A DNA stretch of 64,000 nucleotides from Planctomycetota bacterium (GTDB lineage Bacteria; Planctomycetota; Phycisphaerae; UBA1845): positions 98,063 to 162,062 of the forward strand of contig JAKQDH010000202.1 in the NCBI GenBank assembly GCA_029558835.1. Reading direction: 5' to 3'. Made by a program: the position numbers and the translations under genes. The notes under the pieces were generated by a model that saw only the letters and a program-made list of their open reading frames with translations, was not told the DNA's origin and searched no databases. Positions 8,374 to 17,092 of the stretch are shown one piece after another (positions within the stretch are counted from its first letter, which is position 1; every line of letters starts with the position of its first letter).

Positions 8374-9588
8374 ATGAACCACGCCGCGCGGGGTGTGCGG
8401 TTCGACGATCACCGGCAACACCGCTGGTCGCTGCCGCTGGTCTGGGCAATCGGCTTACCACTGGTCAGTGCACAACCGCCCCAAACTGAGTCGTACGACA
8501 TCGGCAACCTGCGCGCCCTGGAGAGCGCCTTCGTCCGCCTCGCCGAGCAGGTGCGCCCCAGCGTCGTTGCCGTCCGCACCTATACGCTGCCGACCGGTGC
8601 CAAACCCGATTCCTTGACTCTGCTCACCCGTGTGCTCAGCGACGGCAGCGGGTTCATCATCAGCCCGGACGGCCTCATCCTCACCAATCGCCACGTCCTG
8701 GAGGACGCTGACCACGTTGTCGTGGTGCTGGCCACGGGTCGGGAGTATCCGGCAACGTTGCGCCAGGCCGACATCCGCAGTGATCTGGCCGTTCTGCGCA
8801 TCGATGCCGAACATCTGCCGGCCGTGCGCTGGGGCTCGGCCGAGCGGGTCAAGGTCAACCAATGGGCGTTCGCCTTTGGCAACCCTTTCGGCCTCGCCGC
8901 CAACGACGGCAAAGCTTCCGTCACGTTCGGCGTGGTCAGCGCCGTCGGTCGCAAGCTCACCGACCGGCTGGCCGCCCACCGCGGCCTCGAGTACTACGAC
9001 AACCTCATCGAGACTTCCGCCGCCATTAACCCCGGCACGAGCGGCGGGCCGCTCCTCAACCTCGACGGCGAGGTCATCGGCATCACGACCGCCATCGAAA
9101 GCGCCAACGGCGTCAACCAGGGCGTCGGCTTCGCCATCCCCATCGACGCCTATACGCGGCAGATCATCGACACCCTCAGCGCCGGCAAACCGATGCGTTA
9201 CGGCTACCTCGGCGTGGCCGTCTCCGACAACGCCGTCCCGGAGTCCCCGATGGTCGCCCGGCTCCACGCTGCCCGGGGGGCACGCATTCGACGCGTGGAC
9301 GAGGGCACCCCGGCCGCCGCCGCCGACCTCCGCCGCAACGACGTCGTCCTCGAGTTCAACGGTACCCCCGTCGAGAACGGCGACCACCTCGTCCGCCTCG
9401 TCAGCCTCACGCCCGTCGGCACCACCGTTGCCCTGCTCGTTCAGCGCGACGGTCAACGCCTCCCGATGACGGTGACCGTCGGCGACCGCTTCGCACTGCT
9501 GGGCTACGAGACAACCAGGCAGGAGGGGCAGAGTCCCTCGCTCCCCACCGCCCCCGGCATCCGCTGTGGGGACGAGCGGACCCCGTAA
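8374..9588 (+). CDS. HtrA/DegP-type trypsin-like serine protease with PDZ domain
   Basis: Exported serine protease, 404 residues. The first about 33 residues hold a charged start and a hydrophobic stretch (WAIGLPLVSAQ) that reads as a signal sequence. The chymotrypsin-fold protease domain (about 50-270) carries the triad H107 (LTNRHVLE), D137 (RSDLAVLRI) and S223 (INPGTSGGPLLN). The His motif has NRHV in place of the common NHHV. One PDZ domain follows (about 285-375, from MRYGYLGVAV). DegP, DegQ and DegS relatives degrade or refold damaged envelope proteins. GGGGGA about 9 bases before the ATG supports the start. The gene converges on tRNA-Leu. Confidence 0.88.
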   Translation: MNHAARGVRFDDHRQHRWSLPLVWAIGLPLVSAQPPQTESYDIGNLRALESAFVRLAEQVRPSVVAVRTYTLPTGAKPDSLTLLTRVLSDGSGFIISPDGLILTNRHVLEDADHVVVVLATGREYPATLRQADIRSDLAVLRIDAEHLPAVRWGSAERVKVNQWAFAFGNPFGLAANDGKASVTFGVVSAVGRKLTDRLAAHRGLEYYDNLIETSAAINPGTSGGPLLNLDGEVIGITTAIESANGVNQGVGFAIPIDAYTRQIIDTLSAGKPMRYGYLGVAVSDNAVPESPMVARLHAARGARIRRVDEGTPAAAADLRRNDVVLEFNGTPVENGDHLVRLVSLTPVGTTVALLVQRDGQRLPMTVTVGDRFALLGYETTRQEGQSPSLPTAPGIRCGDERTP

Positions 9589-9608
9589 CCTGTCGACGCG
9601 CTTCCTCA

Positions 9609-9692
9609 TGCGGTTGAGAGGATTCGAACCTCCACGCCCTTTCGGGCACCAGATCCTAAGTCTGGCGCGTCTGCCAGTTCCGCCACAACCGC
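9609..9692 (-). tRNA. tRNA-Leu (anticodon TAG)
   Basis: An 84-base class II tRNA. The acceptor arms GCGGTTG/CAACCGC pair fully, and the discriminator is A. The anticodon stem CCAGA/TCTGG encloses CTTAGGA, giving TAG. A variable arm TGCCCGAAAGGGCG follows, and the T arm has GGTTCGAATCC. CCA is not encoded. It lies convergent to the protease gene. Confidence 0.97.
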
Positions 9693-9737
9693 CCTATCGC
9701 GGCGCTACGCACGCGCTGCAAACAACGCCACGCTCGC

Positions 9738-9773
9738 ACCCCCCTCCCCCCAAGGGGAGAGGGTGGGGTGAGG
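9738..9773. repeat. CCCTCTCC-type intergenic palindrome
   Basis: A C-rich arm followed by CCAA and a G-rich arm (CTCCCC...GGGGAG), then GTGGGGTGAGG. It belongs to the same class as elements at 52853, 57564 and 57647. It lies between tRNA-Leu and the aroC stop. Confidence 0.65.
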
Positions 9774-9841
9774 CAGAATCTTGGGCCGCGCAACACCCCC
9801 CGGAGTTGTCCCGGCCGGCTGCCGAAGTCGCCTGCCCAGCC

Positions 9842-11011
9842 CTACTTCGCCGCCTCCCCACCCAGATTCCTGGCCGCCTCCACATACCGATCATATGCCC
9901 CCCCTACCTCGCCCAGCGTGTCAGAGCCAAGCTTCGCCAGGAAGGCCCGCGCCATCTCAAACGCCACCACGTTCTGACACACCACGCTGGCCGCCGGCAC
10001 CGCGCAGATGTCGCTACGCTCGTAATCCGACCGTTCCGCTTGCCTGGTCACCAGATTCACGCTGTCCAGACCGCGCAGCAGCGTGCTGATCGGCTTCATA
10101 GCCGCCCGCACCACCACCGGCATGCCGTTGGTCATGCCGCCCTCCAGCCCGCCGGCGCGGTTCGACCGCCGTACGAAGCCGAAGTTCGCCGTCCCGCGTT
10201 GCCCCGCGTCGTAGTCAATCTCGTCGTGCACGGCGCTGCCCGGCAGCCGCGCGCAGCCGAAGCCCAGCCCGATCTCGACCCCCTTGATGGCCTGCACCGA
10301 TCCCACGGCCTGCATCAGCCGGCCGTCCAGCTTGTCCTGCCACCGGGCGCAACTCCCCAGCCCCGGTGGTTGACCCCACACCACAACCTCGACCACGCCC
10401 CCCAACGTATCCTTATTCTTCGTCGCCTGCCGGATTGCCTCCACCATCCGCCCGGCCGCCACCGCATCCGGGCAATACACGTCGTTACCGTCACGCAGAG
10501 CCCGCAGCTCCCCGGGCCGCGCTCCGTCAGGGATCGACGCCTCTACCGCCCCGATCTGCCGCACATACCCGACTGCCTCGATCCCAAACCCGCGCAGCAG
10601 GCACGTCGCCAGCGCCCCGGCCAACACCCGCGCGGCCGTCTCCCGCGCCGACGCCCGTTCGAGCGTGTTGCGGCAATCCACCGTCAGCCATTTCAGACTC
10701 CCCGCCAGATCGGCATGTCCGGGTCGAGGTCGGTGAATCGGTGGTGCCGTCTCCAGCCGGTGGTCGCGGTTCGCAATGCTCAGCACAATCGGCCCGCCGG
10801 TTGTCAGCCCGTGCCGCACGCCGGCGCGCACCTCCGCCGCGTCGGTCTCGATGCGCATTCTGCCGGACCGCCCGTAGCCCCCCTGCCGGCGCGCCAGCTC
10901 GGCGTTGATGAAGGCTACGTCTACCTCCACGCCGGCCGGCATACCCTCCACGAGGACCGTCAGGGCCGGCCCGTGCGACTCACCCGCCGTGCGATAGTCC
11001 AATTCCGACAT
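9842..11011 (-). CDS. aroC: Chorismate synthase
   Basis: Converts 5-enolpyruvylshikimate-3-phosphate to chorismate with reduced FMN, the last step of the common aromatic pathway. It has 389 residues from the chosen ATG, close to the usual 360-390. The N-terminal YRTAGESHGPALTVLVEG, the RRQGGYGRSGRM motif and the C-terminal RSDICAVPAASVV segment are all family signatures. The start was moved 11 codons into the open frame, because the family begins just before the YxTAGESHG motif and a GGTGGA sequence precedes this ATG. It is monocistronic, diverging from the YjbQ-family gene. Confidence 0.95.
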   Translation of the reverse strand: MSELDYRTAGESHGPALTVLVEGMPAGVEVDVAFINAELARRQGGYGRSGRMRIETDAAEVRAGVRHGLTTGGPIVLSIANRDHRLETAPPIHRPRPGHADLAGSLKWLTVDCRNTLERASARETAARVLAGALATCLLRGFGIEAVGYVRQIGAVEASIPDGARPGELRALRDGNDVYCPDAVAAGRMVEAIRQATKNKDTLGGVVEVVVWGQPPGLGSCARWQDKLDGRLMQAVGSVQAIKGVEIGLGFGCARLPGSAVHDEIDYDAGQRGTANFGFVRRSNRAGGLEGGMTNGMPVVVRAAMKPISTLLRGLDSVNLVTRQAERSDYERSDICAVPAASVVCQNVVAFEMARAFLAKLGSDTLGEVGGAYDRYVEAARNLGGEAAK

Positions 11012-11230
11012 CGTATTCCACCGACCCGCCGCCTCGGCCCACACCCCACCCGGTCGCCACGGAAACCATCGAGCCCGTTTCGGCGCCGGCGATCCGAACC
11101 GCCACCGTCAGGGAGCAGCCGAATCCCACCGCCGGGAGCACGTCTTCGCACCCACCCGTTCACTCCGCGACACGCCCACATCCAGTATCGCACAAACGGA
11201 CGCTGCCCTGCAACCGTCGATCGTCGCCCC

Positions 11231-11259
11231 TTCCCGCCCCTCCGCACGCCGGCTAGACT
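11231..11259 (+). promoter_or_regulatory. Candidate promoter for a leaderless mRNA
   Basis: A weak TTCCCG at 11231-11236, a 17-base spacer and TAGACT at 11254-11259 lie just upstream of the YjbQ-family ATG at 11266. Only 6 bases separate the -10 hexamer from the ATG and no Shine-Dalgarno sequence is present. Transcription would start at or very near the A of the start codon. Confidence 0.35.
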
Positions 11260-11265
11260 CACCGT

Positions 11266-11688
11266 ATGCCCGTCGAAACCCACGAACTGCAGGTCCCCAC
11301 CCAGGGCAACAATCACGTGGTAGATATCACCGCGAACGTCGCCCGCTGCGTCGAGGCCGGTCGCTTCAGCGCCGGCATTGCCACGGCCTTTGTCATCGGT
11401 TCCACCGCGGGCCTGACGACCACCGAGTTCGAGCCCGGCCTGGCCACCTATGACCTGCGCGCCGCCTTCGAGACCATCGCTCCCCAGCACGGCACCTACC
11501 TGCACGAGCAGACCTGGCACGACGACAACGGCCACGCCCACGTCCGGGCGTCCCTGATGGGCCCCAGCCTGACCATCCCCTTCGTCGACAAGCGCCTCAC
11601 CCTGGGCACTTGGCAACAGATCGTGCTCATCGACTTCGACACCCGCCCGCGCACCCGCCGCGTCGTGGTGCAGTTGATCGGTGAGTAG
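11266..11688 (+). CDS. YjbQ/UPF0047 family protein
   Basis: A 140-residue YjbQ-family protein; some members have weak thiamine-phosphate synthase activity, but the physiological role is unsettled. Conserved features are IGSTAGLTTTEFEP (about 45-58), the DDNGHAHVRASLMGPS metal-site segment (about 84-99) and LGTWQQIVLIDFD (about 114-126). Length is normal for the family. There is no ribosome-binding site, and a -10-like TAGACT sits 6 bases before the ATG, so the message may be leaderless. It is divergent from aroC and convergent with the HIT gene. Confidence 0.85.
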   Translation: MPVETHELQVPTQGNNHVVDITANVARCVEAGRFSAGIATAFVIGSTAGLTTTEFEPGLATYDLRAAFETIAPQHGTYLHEQTWHDDNGHAHVRASLMGPSLTIPFVDKRLTLGTWQQIVLIDFDTRPRTRRVVVQLIGE

Positions 11689-11747
11689 TGCCAAATCGTG
11701 GCACGTCGATGCAGTCCCCAACTCGACGGGACCCGGGCCACCCGAGT

Positions 11748-11820
11748 GGAATGCAGAATGATGAAGACAACATGCAGAAAGCAGCGGGCATGCGCGGCGC
11801 CCTTCTGCATCTTTCATTCC
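11748..11820. repeat. Imperfect inverted repeat in the YjbQ-HIT intergenic region
   Basis: GGAATG at 11748-11753 pairs with CATTCC at 11815-11820, and ATGCAGAA at 11772-11779 pairs with TTCTGCAT at 11803-11810. Simple AATGCAGAATG-type repetition lies in the left arm. The interval is 60 bases past the YjbQ-family stop. It is probably a small mobile or REP-like remnant. Confidence 0.55.
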
Positions 11821-11891
11821 GCCGTCCGCATTCGCGCTCCGCAGGTTCCCCCAGGCGGCGCCCCCGGCGCGTCGCGGTGCTCAGCAGTCCC

Positions 11892-11912
11892 CCCGGGTCC
11901 AAAGAACCCGGG
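11892..11912. terminator. Candidate hairpin between convergent genes
   Basis: CCCGGGT and ACCCGGG form a perfect 7-base-pair stem with a 7-base loop. A T-run (CTTTTTTAC) lies about 40 bases further on, too far for a classical terminator. It could serve either the YjbQ-family (+) or HIT (-) transcript. Confidence 0.3.
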
Positions 11913-11964
11913 CCGCCCGGAGGACCTGCCTCCCGCCCGCGCATCCACGGTGATGTCGGCTTTT

Positions 11965-12396
11965 TTACGCGTCCTTGGCGAGCGCGGTCCGATAGGCCTC
12001 GGTAAGCTGCCGCGCGCGATCGTCACGATAGGAACCCGGATGCCAGCGATACCCCAGCCCATCGCCCGCCTTCCGGGGGATCAGATGCAAATGCACGTGC
12101 GGGACCTCCTGCCCCGCCACCTTGCCTTGATTGACCAGCAGGTTGAACCCGTCGGCCCCGCTCACCGCCAGCAGCGAGCGCCCCAGTTTCGGCAGCTTCC
12201 CCACAACGCTGGCCAACATCTCCGCCGACATGTCGGTCAGACGCTCGCAATGCTCACGTGGCACAATGAGGAGGTGCCCCTCAGCGAGCGGCCCGATATC
12301 CAGAAAAGCAACCAAAGACTCGTCCGCGAGCACTACCGCGGCCGGGATCTCCTCGGCCACGATCTTGCAGAAGATGCACTTCGCGTCGCGCTTCAC
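11965..12396 (-). CDS. HIT family hydrolase
   Basis: Histidine-triad nucleotide hydrolase/transferase, 143 residues, of the Hint/HinT-like or Fhit-like class acting on nucleoside phosphoramidates or dinucleotides. The N-terminal CIFCKIVAEEIP carries two cysteines of the zinc-binding type seen in many HIT proteins. The active-site triad HVHLHLIP is near residue 104. The start codon is GTG. It stands between the YjbQ-family gene and the end of the ribosomal cluster. The exact substrate cannot be assigned. Confidence 0.88.
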   Translation of the reverse strand: MKRDAKCIFCKIVAEEIPAAVVLADESLVAFLDIGPLAEGHLLIVPREHCERLTDMSAEMLASVVGKLPKLGRSLLAVSGADGFNLLVNQGKVAGQEVPHVHLHLIPRKAGDGLGYRWHPGSYRDDRARQLTEAYRTALAKDA

Positions 12397-12454
12397 CGTC
12401 AGTTACTCGGGTACCATCACGGCTAGCCACGGAAGCCCGAAGGACGGACAGAAG

Positions 12455-12495
12455 CCAGGTGCCGGCACGCTGACAGAGGCCTTGGCGGCACCTGG
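12455..12495. terminator. Hairpin downstream of rplQ
   Basis: CCAGGTGCC at 12455-12463 and GGCACCTGG at 12487-12495 form a perfect 9-base-pair stem around a 23-base loop. It lies about 100 bases past the rplQ stop, at the 3' end of the whole ribosomal cluster. No U-tract follows, so it may be a transcript-end or processing structure rather than an intrinsic terminator. Confidence 0.3.
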
Positions 12496-12592
12496 GGCTA
12501 CGGCGCCCCGTCCTGCGGCCGCCCGGCTCCGATCTCTCCCGGTCTCCGAGTGCCTCCGTGGTACCGGCTTCTACTGCCGAGACGAACGTCGA

Positions 12593-13300
12593 CTAGGTGT
12601 CCTGGGTATCGGTATGCCCCTCGGTTCCGCCTTCCGTGGTGGCCTCCTTGGCGGTCGGAGCGGCGCTCCTCACGCTCTTGCCCTTGGTCAACTTCACCGC
12701 CAGTTTGTACCGGGCATCCGCCCGGCGCTTGCGGGCCGACCGGAGCGGCTTCGTCAGCGAGCTCGGCGCCTCTTCCTCCCCCACCAACTGCACGAGCGCC
12801 AACGGGGCATTGTCACCCACACGCCGGTCCGGGAGCCGTACGATGCGCGTGTATCCACCGGGCCGCTCCTCCAGCTTCGCGGCCACCGTCTCTACCAGCC
12901 GATGCGTCACCGATTCAGCCGTGAATGCCAGCTTCCCCTTTGGTTCACCGGTGCGATGCCGCCGGCCGCTCGGCATGCGCATCGCCTTGTTGCGGGCCGC
13001 GTCCGACATCCCCCAGTAGTCCTCGCGGTGCTCCTTGGGAATGAGGCTCCGCTCGCCCAGCAGCTTATGAATCTGGCGTCGGGCGCGTAGGCTGCCGGCC
13101 GAGTCCTGCCGGGCCGCGGCCTTCCGTACGCGTACCGCCAGCGTCAGCAGTTTCTCCACGAAGGGACGCAGGTTCTTGGCCTTTGGCAACGTCGTCCGCA
13201 CCTGACCATGTTCAATCAGGCTCTGCGCCAGGTTCCGCTGCAGGGCCAGCCGATGCTCCGACGTCCGGTTCAGCTTGCGTTGATGTATACGATGTCTCAT
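12593..13300 (-). CDS. rplQ: 50S ribosomal protein L17 (extended)
   Basis: L17 lines the exit region of the 50S tunnel. The N-terminal MRHRIHQRKLNRTSEHRLALQ region is canonical and fixes the start. The protein is 235 residues against about 120-130 in E. coli. Extra sequence lies both within the body (about residues 85-130, KEHREDYWGMSDAARNKA onward) and as a Lys/Ala/Thr-rich tail from about 170. It is the last gene of the alpha block, 137 bases after rpoA, and closes the 34-kb cluster. Confidence 0.95.
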   Translation of the reverse strand: MRHRIHQRKLNRTSEHRLALQRNLAQSLIEHGQVRTTLPKAKNLRPFVEKLLTLAVRVRKAAARQDSAGSLRARRQIHKLLGERSLIPKEHREDYWGMSDAARNKAMRMPSGRRHRTGEPKGKLAFTAESVTHRLVETVAAKLEERPGGYTRIVRLPDRRVGDNAPLALVQLVGEEEAPSSLTKPLRSARKRRADARYKLAVKLTKGKSVRSAAPTAKEATTEGGTEGHTDTQDT

Positions 13301-13437
13301 GGCTCGTCACTTCCCGCCCGCCAGACTCATTACCCTCCGCGCTGCCGCGGGTTGTCTACCGCGGGAGGTACGCGCCTCTGACTTCCACCGCCCGCTGCCC
13401 GGCGGGGAACCCCCGCCTCCACCCGGACGTCCTTCTG

Positions 13438-14577
13438 TCAATCGGGCATGGTGTACGCTTCGGTCTGCGGCACCGCTTGCGCCGCGCCTCCGTCACCGAC
13501 CTCGCTCCCCTGCACCTCCGGGGGGGGCTCCGCCCCGAAGGTTGAAGGCCGCACAGGCTCGTACTCCAGCGGCCCGCTGCCCGCCGCGACCGTCGCCGGC
13601 AGCTTCATGTTCAGATGCAGACCCACCTCCGACAGCTTCCTCTGCACCTCATGCAGCGACGTCTTGCCGAAACTCCGGAAGCGTAGCAGGTCGGCCTCAC
13701 CCAGAACCACCAGCTCCCGCACGGTGCGAATCTGCGCCGCCTCCAGACAGTTGCTCGCCCGTACCGATAACCCCAGCACGCTTACCGACTTGCTCAGCAA
13801 CTCCTCCGTCGCCGGGTCGAGGTTCTCCCCCGCAGCCACCTTCGGCCGCACCGGGACCACCGTCTCTTTGCCCATCTCCTCGTACATGACGATCGGATTC
13901 AGGTGCTTCCGCAGGATCGTTCCCGCCTCCACCAGCGCGTCCTCCGGACGCACCGAACCCTTCGTCCAGATCTCCAGGATCAGCCGGTCATAGTTGGTCC
14001 GCTGCCCGACGCGCATGTCTTCCGTCTTGTACCTGACCCGCACGATGGGCGTGAACACCGAATCCACGGGGATCACCCCGAGTTCCTGCTCCGGGGTCCG
14101 GTTCTCAGCGGCCGGCACGTATCCCCGCCCAGGACGCACCATCATGTCCATCCGAAACGGCACCGCCGCCGTCAAGGTCGCCAGATGGTGCTCCGGGTTG
14201 ATGATCTCGATGGCCGGGTCCGCCACGATGTCTGCCGCCCGCACCTCCCCAGGCGCGTTCCGCTCCACCCGCATGGTCTTCGGCTCATCCCCGGCCAGCT
14301 TCAGCACGATCCCCTTCACGTTCAGTACGATGTCGGTCACGTCCTCCAACACACCATCGATCGTCGCAAACTCATGGGCTACGCCTGCGATCTTCACCGT
14401 CGAAACCGCCGCTCCCTCCAGGCTGGACAGCAGCACGCGCCGCAAGGCGTTGCCGATCGTGGTGCCGAACCCCTGCTCGAACGGTTCGATGAAGAACCGC
14501 CCATAATACGGCGTGCTGCATGCTGCATCGCAGATGACCCGGCTCGGCAACTCCAGCCCCCGCCACCTGATGTGCAT
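13438..14577 (-). CDS. rpoA: DNA-directed RNA polymerase subunit alpha
   Basis: Alpha subunit, 379 residues from the chosen ATG. The N-terminal dimerisation/assembly domain is recognisable by FIEPFEQGFGTTIGNALRRVLLSSLEGAA and the later MEEMGKE-like segment. The C-terminal domain (about 270-340) has the helix-hairpin-helix LGLSVRASNCLEAAQIRTVREL used for UP-element contact. A Glu/Pro-rich tail of about 45 residues follows. The start was set at the ATG beginning MHIRW because GGAGG lies 8 bases before it. The gene sits between rpsD and rplQ, the usual alpha-operon order. Confidence 0.95.
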   Translation of the reverse strand: MHIRWRGLELPSRVICDAACSTPYYGRFFIEPFEQGFGTTIGNALRRVLLSSLEGAAVSTVKIAGVAHEFATIDGVLEDVTDIVLNVKGIVLKLAGDEPKTMRVERNAPGEVRAADIVADPAIEIINPEHHLATLTAAVPFRMDMMVRPGRGYVPAAENRTPEQELGVIPVDSVFTPIVRVRYKTEDMRVGQRTNYDRLILEIWTKGSVRPEDALVEAGTILRKHLNPIVMYEEMGKETVVPVRPKVAAGENLDPATEELLSKSVSVLGLSVRASNCLEAAQIRTVRELVVLGEADLLRFRSFGKTSLHEVQRKLSEVGLHLNMKLPATVAAGSGPLEYEPVRPSTFGAEPPPEVQGSEVGDGGAAQAVPQTEAYTMPD

Positions 14578-14661
14578 CACGATGACCTCCACTCGGGTGT
14601 TCGTTACCGGCAGGCACCCGTGCCCCGGACGGGTGACGCTGCGAACCGTAACCGGCGACCG

Positions 14662-15291
14662 CTACCGACTGCAGAACTCGATGATCAGGTGCTCTTCCAC
14701 CGGGATCTGCACGTCATCCCGTCCCGGCAGCGCCACCACCACGCCCTCGAGCTTCTGCGGGTCCAGTTGCAGCCAGGCCTGCACGGGCGGAGGCCCTTCC
14801 CCTAGCGCCGCGCGCACCAGCTTCTCGCTCCGCCCCGCGGGTTTCACAGTGACCCGATCGCCGGGACGCACAAGATACCCGGGCCGGTCCACCCGCCGCC
14901 CGTTCACGTAGATGTGCCCGTGGGTGACAACCTGACGCGCGGACGGATGCGAGGCGGCGAATCCCAGCTTGTACACCGCGTTGTCCAGCCGCCGCTCCAG
15001 CAGCCGCAGCAACGCCTCTCCCGTGTTGCCTTTCTCCCGCTCCGCCGCCTGCACGTACACCAGGAACTGCCGCTCCAGCACGCCGTAGTACCGCTTGACT
15101 TTCTGCTTCTCGCGCAAGCGCTTCAGGAACTCGCCCTCCTTGCGCCGCCGCCAGGCGTGCATACCCGGCGGTTGCGCCCGCCACTGTCGCTCCATCGCGC
15201 AGCGCGCCGTCTCGCAGCGCGACGCCTTCAGCATCAACTTCACGCCTTCACGCCGGCAAAGGCGGCACACCGGTCCCGTGTTTCGTGCCAT
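14662..15291 (-). CDS. rpsD: 30S ribosomal protein S4 (zinc-binding form)
   Basis: Primary 16S rRNA binder that nucleates the 30S body, 209 residues. The N-terminal C9, C12, C26 and C31 make the zinc-ribbon form of S4. The S4 RNA-binding domain (about 97-160) includes LERRLDNAVYKLGFAASHPSARQ and HGHIYVNGRRVDRP. S4 can act as the alpha-operon translational repressor in other bacteria; no such site is evident here. Confidence 0.96.
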   Translation of the reverse strand: MARNTGPVCRLCRREGVKLMLKASRCETARCAMERQWRAQPPGMHAWRRRKEGEFLKRLREKQKVKRYYGVLERQFLVYVQAAEREKGNTGEALLRLLERRLDNAVYKLGFAASHPSARQVVTHGHIYVNGRRVDRPGYLVRPGDRVTVKPAGRSEKLVRAALGEGPPPVQAWLQLDPQKLEGVVVALPGRDDVQIPVEEHLIIEFCSR

Positions 15292-15365
15292 GCTCTCGCG
15301 CCCGCCTCAAAAACGACTCCAACCCCGGCCCCGGAGGCCCACCGCTCCTGTGCCGATCAACCCCG

Positions 15366-15749
15366 CTACACGCGCCGACGCTTCGGCGGCCGGCACCCGT
15401 TGTGGGGCAGCGGGGTCACGTCCTCAATCGACTGGATCCGCAGCCCCGCGCTCTGCAAGGCCGTGATCGCCGACTCCCGCCCCGTTCCCGGTCCCTTCAC
15501 CTTCACTTCCACTTCCACCATGCCGAACTTGCGGGCCGCCTGGGCCACCTGCTCGACCGCCCGCTGGGCCGCAAACGGCGTGCTCTTCCGCGTGCCCTTG
15601 AACCCGGCCGTCCCCGCCGACGCCCAGCACAGCACGTCCCCGTTCATGTCGGTGATGGTCACGATCGTGTTGTTGAACGTGGCCTTGATGAACGCGACCC
15701 CGCGTGCCACGTTCCGCCGCACCCGCCGCTTGCCTGCCCGCTTAGCCAC
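15366..15749 (-). CDS. rpsK: 30S ribosomal protein S11
   Basis: Platform protein of the 30S subunit near the mRNA exit, 127 residues, full length. Signatures include NNTIVTITDMNGDVLCWASAG and the C-terminal IEDVTPLPHNGCRPPKRRRV. Its start overlaps the rpsM stop by 8 bases, so the two are translationally coupled. Confidence 0.97.
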   Translation of the reverse strand: MAKRAGKRRVRRNVARGVAFIKATFNNTIVTITDMNGDVLCWASAGTAGFKGTRKSTPFAAQRAVEQVAQAARKFGMVEVEVKVKGPGTGRESAITALQSAGLRIQSIEDVTPLPHNGCRPPKRRRV

Positions 15750-16131
15750 GGTGCATCTCCTTCACGCCCTTCTTCCCGGCCACTGTCTTCTTGGGCCCCT
15801 TCCGCGTCCGGGCATTCGTCCGCGTCCGCTGCCCCCGCGCCGGCAGGTGCGCCCGGTGGCGCATGCCCCGGTAACAGCGGATGTCACGCAGCCGAGCCAC
15901 GTTCGACTGCACCAGACGGCGCAAGCGACCTTCCACCACGTAGTTCCGGTCGATGACGCTTCCGATCCGCGCCACCTCCTCCTCGGTCAGGTCCTTCGCC
16001 TTGACCCCCGCCTCCACCTGGGCTTCCTTGAGCACATCCACCGCGAGCTTCGGACCGATGCCGTAGATGTACCGCAGCGAAAACTCGATCCGCTTGTCCG
16101 CCGGTATGTCCACACCTGCTATACGCGGCAC
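15742..16131 (-). CDS. rpsM: 30S ribosomal protein S13
   Basis: Head protein that contacts the P-site tRNA and the 50S subunit, 129 residues. The start is GTG, beginning PRIAGVDIPADKRIE. A strong TAAGGAGG, overlapping the rpmJ stop, precedes it. The C-terminal RGQRTRTNARTRKGPKKT tail is canonical. Confidence 0.97.
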   Translation of the reverse strand: MPRIAGVDIPADKRIEFSLRYIYGIGPKLAVDVLKEAQVEAGVKAKDLTEEEVARIGSVIDRNYVVEGRLRRLVQSNVARLRDIRCYRGMRHRAHLPARGQRTRTNARTRKGPKKTVAGKKGVKEMHRG

Positions 16132-16146
16132 CCGACGACCTCCTTA

Positions 16147-16260
16147 CTAACCCTGACGCTGTTTGTGCCGGGGATTCGTGCAGATCACCCGGACCACCCC
16201 GCGGCGCTTAATGACCTTGCAGTTCTCACAGATCCGCCGCACGCTCGCTCTCACCTTCAT
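16147..16260 (-). CDS. rpmJ: 50S ribosomal protein L36
   Basis: A 37-residue protein. Residues C11, C14, C27 and H32 form the C-C-C-H zinc site, so this is the zinc-binding form. Body MKVRASVRRICENCKVI, ending in PRHKQRQG, is canonical. The ATG lies 43 bases after map, where infA would normally intervene. The stop overlaps the Shine-Dalgarno sequence of rpsM. Confidence 0.96.
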   Translation of the reverse strand: MKVRASVRRICENCKVIKRRGVVRVICTNPRHKQRQG

Positions 16261-16303
16261 CGCCGCACCTCCCGTCGCTCGCCCGACCGCCTCCGCGCCG
16301 GCG

Positions 16304-17092
16304 CTACACCGTCAATACGTCCACGCCGCGCGCCGTCACCGCAATCGTGTGCTCAAAGTGGGCCGCCGGTTTCCGGTCCCGCGTCACCACCACCCAGCGA
16401 TCCTCGTCGCCATACTCCACCGCGTGCGTGCCCAGGTTCACCATCGGTTCCACCGCCAGCACCAAGCCCGGCTGCAACGGAAAATCCAGTCCCTTCTGCC
16501 GCTCGTTCCAGAAGTTCGGCACCTTCGGGTCCTCGTGCATCTCCCGGCCGATGCCGTGCCCCACGAAGTCCCGCACCACCGACAGCCCCTCGCCCTCCAC
16601 GTACGCCTGGAGTTGCCGGGCCACCTCGCTCCACATCTTCCCCGGCGACGCCACCTCCAGCACCAGTTCCAGCGCTCGCTGCGTCACCTCCACCAGGTGC
16701 GCCACCTCGGGGGTCACCTTGCCAACGCGAACCGTCGTCGCCGCGTCGCCGCAGTACCCGTCCAGGCGCACTCCGCAGTCAACGCTGATGATGTCTCCTT
16801 CACGCAACTCCCGGGGGCCGGGTATCCCATGCACGAGCTCTTCGTTCACGCTCGCGCAAATCACCGCGGGAAACGGCCGCCGGGCCTGCGGCTGCCGCAC
16901 TCCCTTGAACAGGGCCGCCCCACCCGCGGCCGCGATCAACTCCTCTGCCGCGGTGTTCAGCTCGGCCGTCGTCACCCCCGGTCGCACCATCTCCGTCAGG
17001 CGGTCCAGCACCTCCCGCACAACCCGGCCGGCACGCCGCATCAGGTCGATCTCACGCCGGCTTTTCAGAATGACGCCGCCGGTGCCTGCCAC
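16304..17092 (-). CDS. map: Methionine aminopeptidase type I
   Basis: Removes the initiator methionine from nascent proteins, 262 residues. Metal ligands are visible: the two Asp of SVDCGVRLDGYCGDAATT, the His of GHGIGREMHEDP, and the Glu of LAVEPMVN and of GDEDRWVV. The start is GTG with GGGAG upstream. It lies between secY and rpmJ; adk, which normally precedes map, and infA, which normally follows, are both absent. Confidence 0.95.
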   Translation of the reverse strand: MAGTGGVILKSRREIDLMRRAGRVVREVLDRLTEMVRPGVTTAELNTAAEELIAAAGGAALFKGVRQPQARRPFPAVICASVNEELVHGIPGPRELREGDIISVDCGVRLDGYCGDAATTVRVGKVTPEVAHLVEVTQRALELVLEVASPGKMWSEVARQLQAYVEGEGLSVVRDFVGHGIGREMHEDPKVPNFWNERQKGLDFPLQPGLVLAVEPMVNLGTHAVEYGDEDRWVVVTRDRKPAAHFEHTIAVTARGVDVLTV

